DNA from: Diphasiastrum complanatum
Lineage: Eukaryota > Streptophyta > Lycopodiopsida > Lycopodiales > Lycopodiaceae
Assembly (NCBI GenBank): GCA_029204225.1
Contig: CM055093.1
Span: 728,117 to 792,116 of the forward strand
Length of the DNA: 64,000 bases
Direction of reading: 5' to 3'
The notes beneath the pieces are model-generated. The model was not told the DNA's origin, made no database searches, and saw only the letters and a list, made by a program, of their open reading frames with translations. This document shows positions 59,087 through 64,000 of this stretch, piece after piece; the first letter of the stretch is position 1, and each line of letters opens with the position of its first letter. A program made the translations under genes and the position numbers.

Positions 59087-62023
59087 GATGGATGTTTCTG
59101 TTGGTTGAGCTTTTCAGCAGTTCACATACTGAAATCTTGAATTCAGAACTCTTTTTACAACTTACCTCTTATCCAATGAGATCATTGTTCTTATATATTG
59201 CTACATTTGCAAGGGGAATTCAAACCCTGTATTGTATATTTCTATGAAAGCATCTGAAAGGACAAACTGATTTCTGGGTCAGTAGGAAGCTATGGAGTAG
59301 GGTAAAGCTGCCATTTGAGTGCAGTGCCAGTTGTGGCAAATGTTATCAGAGTTATCTCTATCTTGCCATTTCTGCAGAGAAGGTTGCTGAGAATTTGTTC
59401 CAAGATATTGACTCTTCTCATGCAATAAGCAATATACATCGAGAATCTCTTTACTGTAGTTATCATCTATGATGACTACTGGTCCTCTTGGAGGACTTTG
59501 TTTTTTTGAGACAGAGCAATTCACACATTTTCATTTCAATATTTTACGTGAGATCCTTACTGTTTAGGATAAATATCGAGTGTTCCATAAAAGTCATGCA
59601 TAATATTTATCATTGATAGTATGTTCTAACCTCTTAGATTAAAGCAGCTGGTGCTTCTCTAAATTTCTTGACTGAAAGGAGTGGCACATGCAAGTAATGA
59701 TACACCATGAGAGCTTGCTGAAACCCATTCCCACAAGTGCTTAATACTGGCCTCAGGTTTTTGTTCGTATATGCCGAAGACTAGCTCCACCAGCTTCAGC
59801 AGTTCTTGTCTGCAGGGGCTGACTCAACCAGTAGTCAACTTGTAGGGACTGAAGGGGCTCAATCAAAGATTGGATTGGCTCTCGGTGGCCCAATTAGTTT
59901 ACCGAGGTTTGTCTCTCTATGTTCATATTGTAGGCTTACTGCAAAAACTTGCTGCAATTACATTGGCGCTACACTGAAATGCATGCAGCTGGATTCTAAT
60001 CATATCAAATGCACTAGCAAGGATGTAGCTGATGGAAATGGACTAGCGTGCGAATGGAAAAGGTTTTTGTTAAAAACAGCTATGCAATTGGGGACACGAT
60101 GATTTGATTAGTTGTGAATGGTTATCATTTTTCTTGTTTCCATGCTAGTAACAGATCAACTCAGAACTTCTTCCTCTGTGATGCTCTGTAATGTACAAAG
60201 GTAATACAAATGCAAGGTATGGCCTTTTCTTGTGCTATGCTGTAGTTCTTTACATTCATTGTCTAATGGCCAATTGTACACAGCACAGATCAAACAACCA
60301 AGTTGCCCTCCAGTATGCCTCTCAGACAGGAAAGAGGAAGTTCTATCCTTCTGACACCTGGTTGCAATCAAAGTTTCTGCCTCTTTTACCTTTAAATGAT
60401 ATACGACCAGTTCAAAAATATATTCATCATGAATTTAAGACTACCCTTTTGCAAAAGTTGTGCATTCTATGTATCAACTAGCTTATTTGCGGATGGTAAG
60501 TAATTCGGCCACCTTGATCCATGAATGCTCAGAAACCAGGTGATGAAATGCACATGTTGCTAGCTTCTGTTGGGAACTTTTCAAATTCCCCAACAAAGTA
60601 CGCTTATGTTTTCTGCTGAAAGAAGCTAAAAGGAAATCATATGTGCCTCTCTGACAATAGAGGGAGCGGAATATCACAAAGCTTGGATGAAGCTTCTTTT
60701 AGGTTGTTACGTAAATAAAAAGGATTTCTAACAAGGACTGAGTGTGAAGGTAAGAATGTAAGAACACTATGGGGCTGCAGTCGGCTTTTTTAGTTTGACA
60801 TATGCCCTCCTCGGTGATTCTATTCACAAGGCTAGCATGCAAGTGTTGGTCACACCCATGCATGGTGCTGGTTATGAGCAAGACATGACAATAGAACACA
60901 GGTACATAGAAGAGTGCAAATGTATCCATAAAGCATTGGAGAATAAGCATAATCAGTGGGAGAAATAGGATCTCCACAAGTGTGTTGTGTCTGAGCTGAA
61001 TACATTGGTCCAATTGAATAGGTGTCAATTTGGAGCTATAGATTTCATTTGTCGACTATCAATAATTAGTCCTAAGGCCTATATACATGTTCCAAGGCCC
61101 CACAAGTTTTAGGAGGTTAGCAGTGCAAATATATTGATAGAGCATGGAACATAGGCATAATTAATGGGTGAAACAATGACCTTCGCAACCATGTATGTAT
61201 CTAAGTTGAATATGTTGGTCCAATTGCTAGGTGTCAACTTAGAACTGTATATTTTATAAAATGGAGGAACAAAGCCATGGTAGCAATAGTGAACAGTCGC
61301 CACCAGACATTGGTAGCTCACACCTCAGTGTGGCAGCTACTCGCTGATCTCTGAAGGAGATTTTTGGAGAATTACTTCTAGTAATGAGTCTTATACAAAG
61401 GTTAGGAATGTGCAAATGATTGACAATAAATGTTCAGTTTAGGTGTCCCTATCCATAATGATTCACTTTCAATCTCACTAAAAAACATGCCATTGTTGAT
61501 GTGATGAAATTTTGTAGTCATCAACTAAAAGGGTTGATTTCGGGTAATGGAAGGTATTGATGTTGTTGAAGATCAAACTTGTGCAACATTGCATAGGCAT
61601 CATACATATGGGATAGAGAACCCATGATGCTTGCTTCTAAGAATCCCTCAACACAACAATGAGGCGAAGAGAGAGATGAAGTTATGTAGAGATGCGTCCT
61701 TCTTAACTAGTTCATTAGTCGTGAATTATTTTGCACTTAAATGGACTTGGCATCATATAATATTGTTGGGCCGATTTGGTGGTCATATATGGTGACATAC
61801 ATTAAGTCACATTGTGTGTACGATTAATACTATGAGTACATTAAATGGACCACTTTGATGTACATTGCGATTGATGAAAGTGCGAATAGATATGAGGTGT
61901 ATAATAAAATGAAATGCTAATGTGGCACTAAGTTGACAATTTCTATGAAATCATGATATTGCTTATATGAATATGAAGATCATATTTCTAAATGGTGAAC
62001 TGAATTGAACTACATGATTTTTC
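59087..62023. other. 3' flank of the DDT gene and intergenic DNA
   Basis: Includes the DDT 3' UTR (no clear AATAAA by eye), a possible alternative exon at 59816-59906, and a diverged direct repeat of about 195 bp around TTGGTCCAATTG (about 61005 and 61214). No other gene recognised. Confidence 0.5.
59816..59906 (+). other. Possible alternative terminal-region exon of the DDT gene
   Basis: It is bounded by CTGCAG and GAG|GTTTGT and open in the frame GADSTSSQLVGTEGAQSKIG. A cryptic donor inside exon 12 (AGAG|GTTCTG, after 59030) would join it in phase (G + GG = Gly) and remove the normal stop at 59084-59086. No transcript evidence is available. It could equally be chance. Confidence 0.22.
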
Positions 62024-62493
62024 TTACAGTAAACACTGGGCAACTTTTTCAACTAGAAAACCATTTTCTTTGGAACGATCACCCGTCCATAGAAACATTC
62101 CTGGCACACCACCGATTTCCCTCTTGAGTATCTTCAAAGCGGAAAAGAAATCATGCATCCTCTGCCCATCACCTCTATGCTTGACAATAGCTTGCGTCTT
62201 GGAAACACCTTAGCAATTATGTTAAACAGATCCACGTAGTCGGAAACATCGCTCTCCACAATCCAGCCTGGGTCCGCAGCCAGAGCTGTTAAAACATCAT
62301 TAATGTCTGCTCTTGGTGGTAAATTGTAGCCTCCGTACTTGCGTAGCCCCGAAAAGATTTTGGTTGTGATTGCGCGCCGCCGTCTATCTCGCAGCTTCGT
62401 CTTCTCCTTTTCTGCAGACCTCAACTTCGCCAGAACACTTGAGTCTTTGCTCTCCGGTCTGCCTTTATCCGGATATCCACCTTCCTTCATCAC
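62024..62493 (-). pseudogene. BZR1/BES1-type DNA-binding domain with atypical tail, frame broken
   Basis: The minus-strand frame from 62493 gives [20 protein letters not shown], then [20 protein letters not shown] and [13 protein letters not shown]. This is the bHLH-like DNA-binding domain of BZR1/BES1 factors, closest in wording to the version fused to beta-amylases BAM7/BAM8 (KLRERHRRAIT...LPARADMNDV). The usual DGTTYR that follows is replaced by VSDYVDLF. From about 62185 a shifted frame reads [20 protein letters not shown] and EIGGVPGMFL to a TAA at 62024-62026 that overlaps a strong donor (ACT|GTAAGA). Either a pseudogene with one indel or a multi-exon gene whose other exons I cannot find. 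The domain itself looks conserved. Confidence 0.65.
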
Positions 62494-64000
62494 TCTCTTT
62501 ATAGACGTGAGCGAGTTCTAGACAAAAACTATTTTCTTTTGCTGGACACCGCTGCTCTCCCTTTTGCTTGGACTCGATACTCTTCAGGCTTGAATGCAAG
62601 CTTGCAAAACCGACAATTCGGCTGAGGGATGTCCGCGTATAATCAATATAGTCCAATTAATCATGTATGATGATCGCTGTTGCTAGCAATCAAAGAATTC
62701 CAACGATGTCTAAAAAAGCGAGGAACTTATTTTCTCTCATACTCAAGCTTTGAGAGGTTGAAGAGAAGACTTACAAAGTTACGAGTCAAAGTTCCATACC
62801 AATATGAACATTCAGGGCGGACTCTCAAATCTGAAGATGCATGTTGGCCAGCGAGTCTCCGACAAGGCTGAGGCTACGGCCAGCGCAATCAGTACGTACA
62901 ACAGTCTCAGCCTGAATGTGTAGCCAGAGAATGAGAGAGATGCATGAGAGTACTCCCTGATCATGCAGAAGCGAATGCGAATGTCCAGACCGGGACGATC
63001 CAACAGGGGCATTCACCAAGCTCAGTGTTGTACTGCTATTTCACTAGTACAAAATTGAATGTCTCGGCCGCATTTGAGAGAGCTAAGTGTAGATGTTGTA
63101 CTCAGGAGTCCAGGTTCAACTGGCATTGACAAAGAAATTCGAATTAGGTAGACGCTATAAAAAAGACTTTTCAAAAGCCGAAATACACCTACACATTTAC
63201 CTCTAAGTTGCTAATAGCTCTGCACTGTGTAGGGAGCTCTGAGGGTGTTATTATTATAGGAAAGCTCATCAAGTGGTGGAATAAGATGAAGCTTGATAGC
63301 AAGCTGCACGTTGAAAGCTCTGTGAGTGACCACTAGCGAGCTGGGCTGGAATCCTAGAGCTCTTGAGACTTAGCCTCATGCAGCATGCTTCAGCTGAGCT
63401 ATTGAAATCAAGGATAGAATGCATGCAGTTACCAGTGGTGAGTTGAGAGTGTGAACAACATCCTTCAAGGGAGGGGGAAAGATCTGCACCTCATACATGG
63501 CAGCACTTGCAATAAGGGATAGCCGGCAACCCTGGCAGAGCTCGCCATCAAGCAATGAATAAATCATTCAAGACGACTTAAATCTTACGAAGAACAACAA
63601 TCAACAAAAGCTGCATCTTTCTTTGGTTAATACTCCAATAGACAGGAGAATCCTACGATATAAGGGCCATTCTTCACCAAGATACCTTCTGATAGAATCT
63701 CGGTGGAAAATAAATAATTGATGATATACTGTCTATAGATTTGTAAAGCCTCAGAAGTCGTAGGAGTTTCGGGAAGCTGAAACAAAAGATTTCACACTTA
63801 TTTCGTTCGACCTATCAAATATCCGAAACAGTTTCGGAGTAAACTGCGCCTTTATCCCAAATTTTGATAGTGGATTTCAATTCTAATGATCAAGAGTGCT
63901 TGTAAGGATTGGTACTTTAAACCCTAAACTACTGCTTAAGATTGCCAATATTGCTTAATGACTCTTTTCTTGGGTTACACCTAGCTCAAGTGTCGGTTCT
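62494..64000. other. Right-end stretch without a recognised gene
   Basis: Short open frames on both strands (62680-62871 plus, 63376-63567 minus and others) carry no recognised motif. The segment to about 62660 could be the 5' region of the BZR-like gene. Confidence 0.45.

Overview
The window looks like nuclear DNA of a land plant with a large, repeat-rich genome. It has spliced GT-AG introns of several kilobases, Ty1/copia and Ty3/gypsy retrotransposons, a LINE in a host intron, CACTA-type transposase debris, very long TA/GT/GA microsatellites and few genes. The LINE type and microsatellite load suggest a seed-free plant such as a fern, but the lineage cannot be fixed from sequence alone.

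Layout. 1-1110: 5' end of a copia element (gag piece, primer site, LTR), minus strand. 1351-6216: a second, decayed copia element, minus strand, cut off inside RNase H at a GA repeat. 6217-16000: mostly non-coding, with a 1.8-kb array of 18-bp units, several microsatellites, tandem duplications and a glycosyltransferase fragment. 16270-18240: CACTA-transposase-like debris in opposing orientations. 18240-22670: tandem repeats and a copia gag relic. 22673-29600: a 5'-truncated gypsy element, minus strand, with pol, an extra long coiled-coil ORF downstream of integrase, and a 3' LTR. 29798-35918: a young, structurally complete copia element, minus strand, with LTRs that differ at two bases plus a 3-bp indel, and a 5-bp target duplication GGCAT.

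38644-59086: the one clear host gene. It has twelve exons on the plus strand, all with GT-AG junctions and consistent phase, encoding a predicted 712-aa DDT/WHIM protein like plant DDR4, a probable partner of ISWI chromatin remodellers. Intron 5 holds a nearly complete LINE (about 45.36-50.77 kb, same strand) abutting a minus-strand tRNA-derived SINE. Intron 9 holds an older LINE reverse transcriptase relic. The exons remain intact despite these insertions.

59087-64000: 3' flank with a possible alternative terminal exon, then a minus-strand BZR1/BES1-type DNA-binding domain with an unusual tail.

The most unusual observations are: (i) LINE ORF1 and ORF2 share a frame and are separated by one UAG, followed six bases later by an 11-bp all-GC hairpin, an arrangement that resembles retroviral stop-codon readthrough; (ii) the extra coiled-coil ORF of the gypsy element; (iii) at least five short clusters, each built from its own GC-rich word repeated in both orientations; and (iv) two copies of a short unit, each directly after a TA microsatellite.
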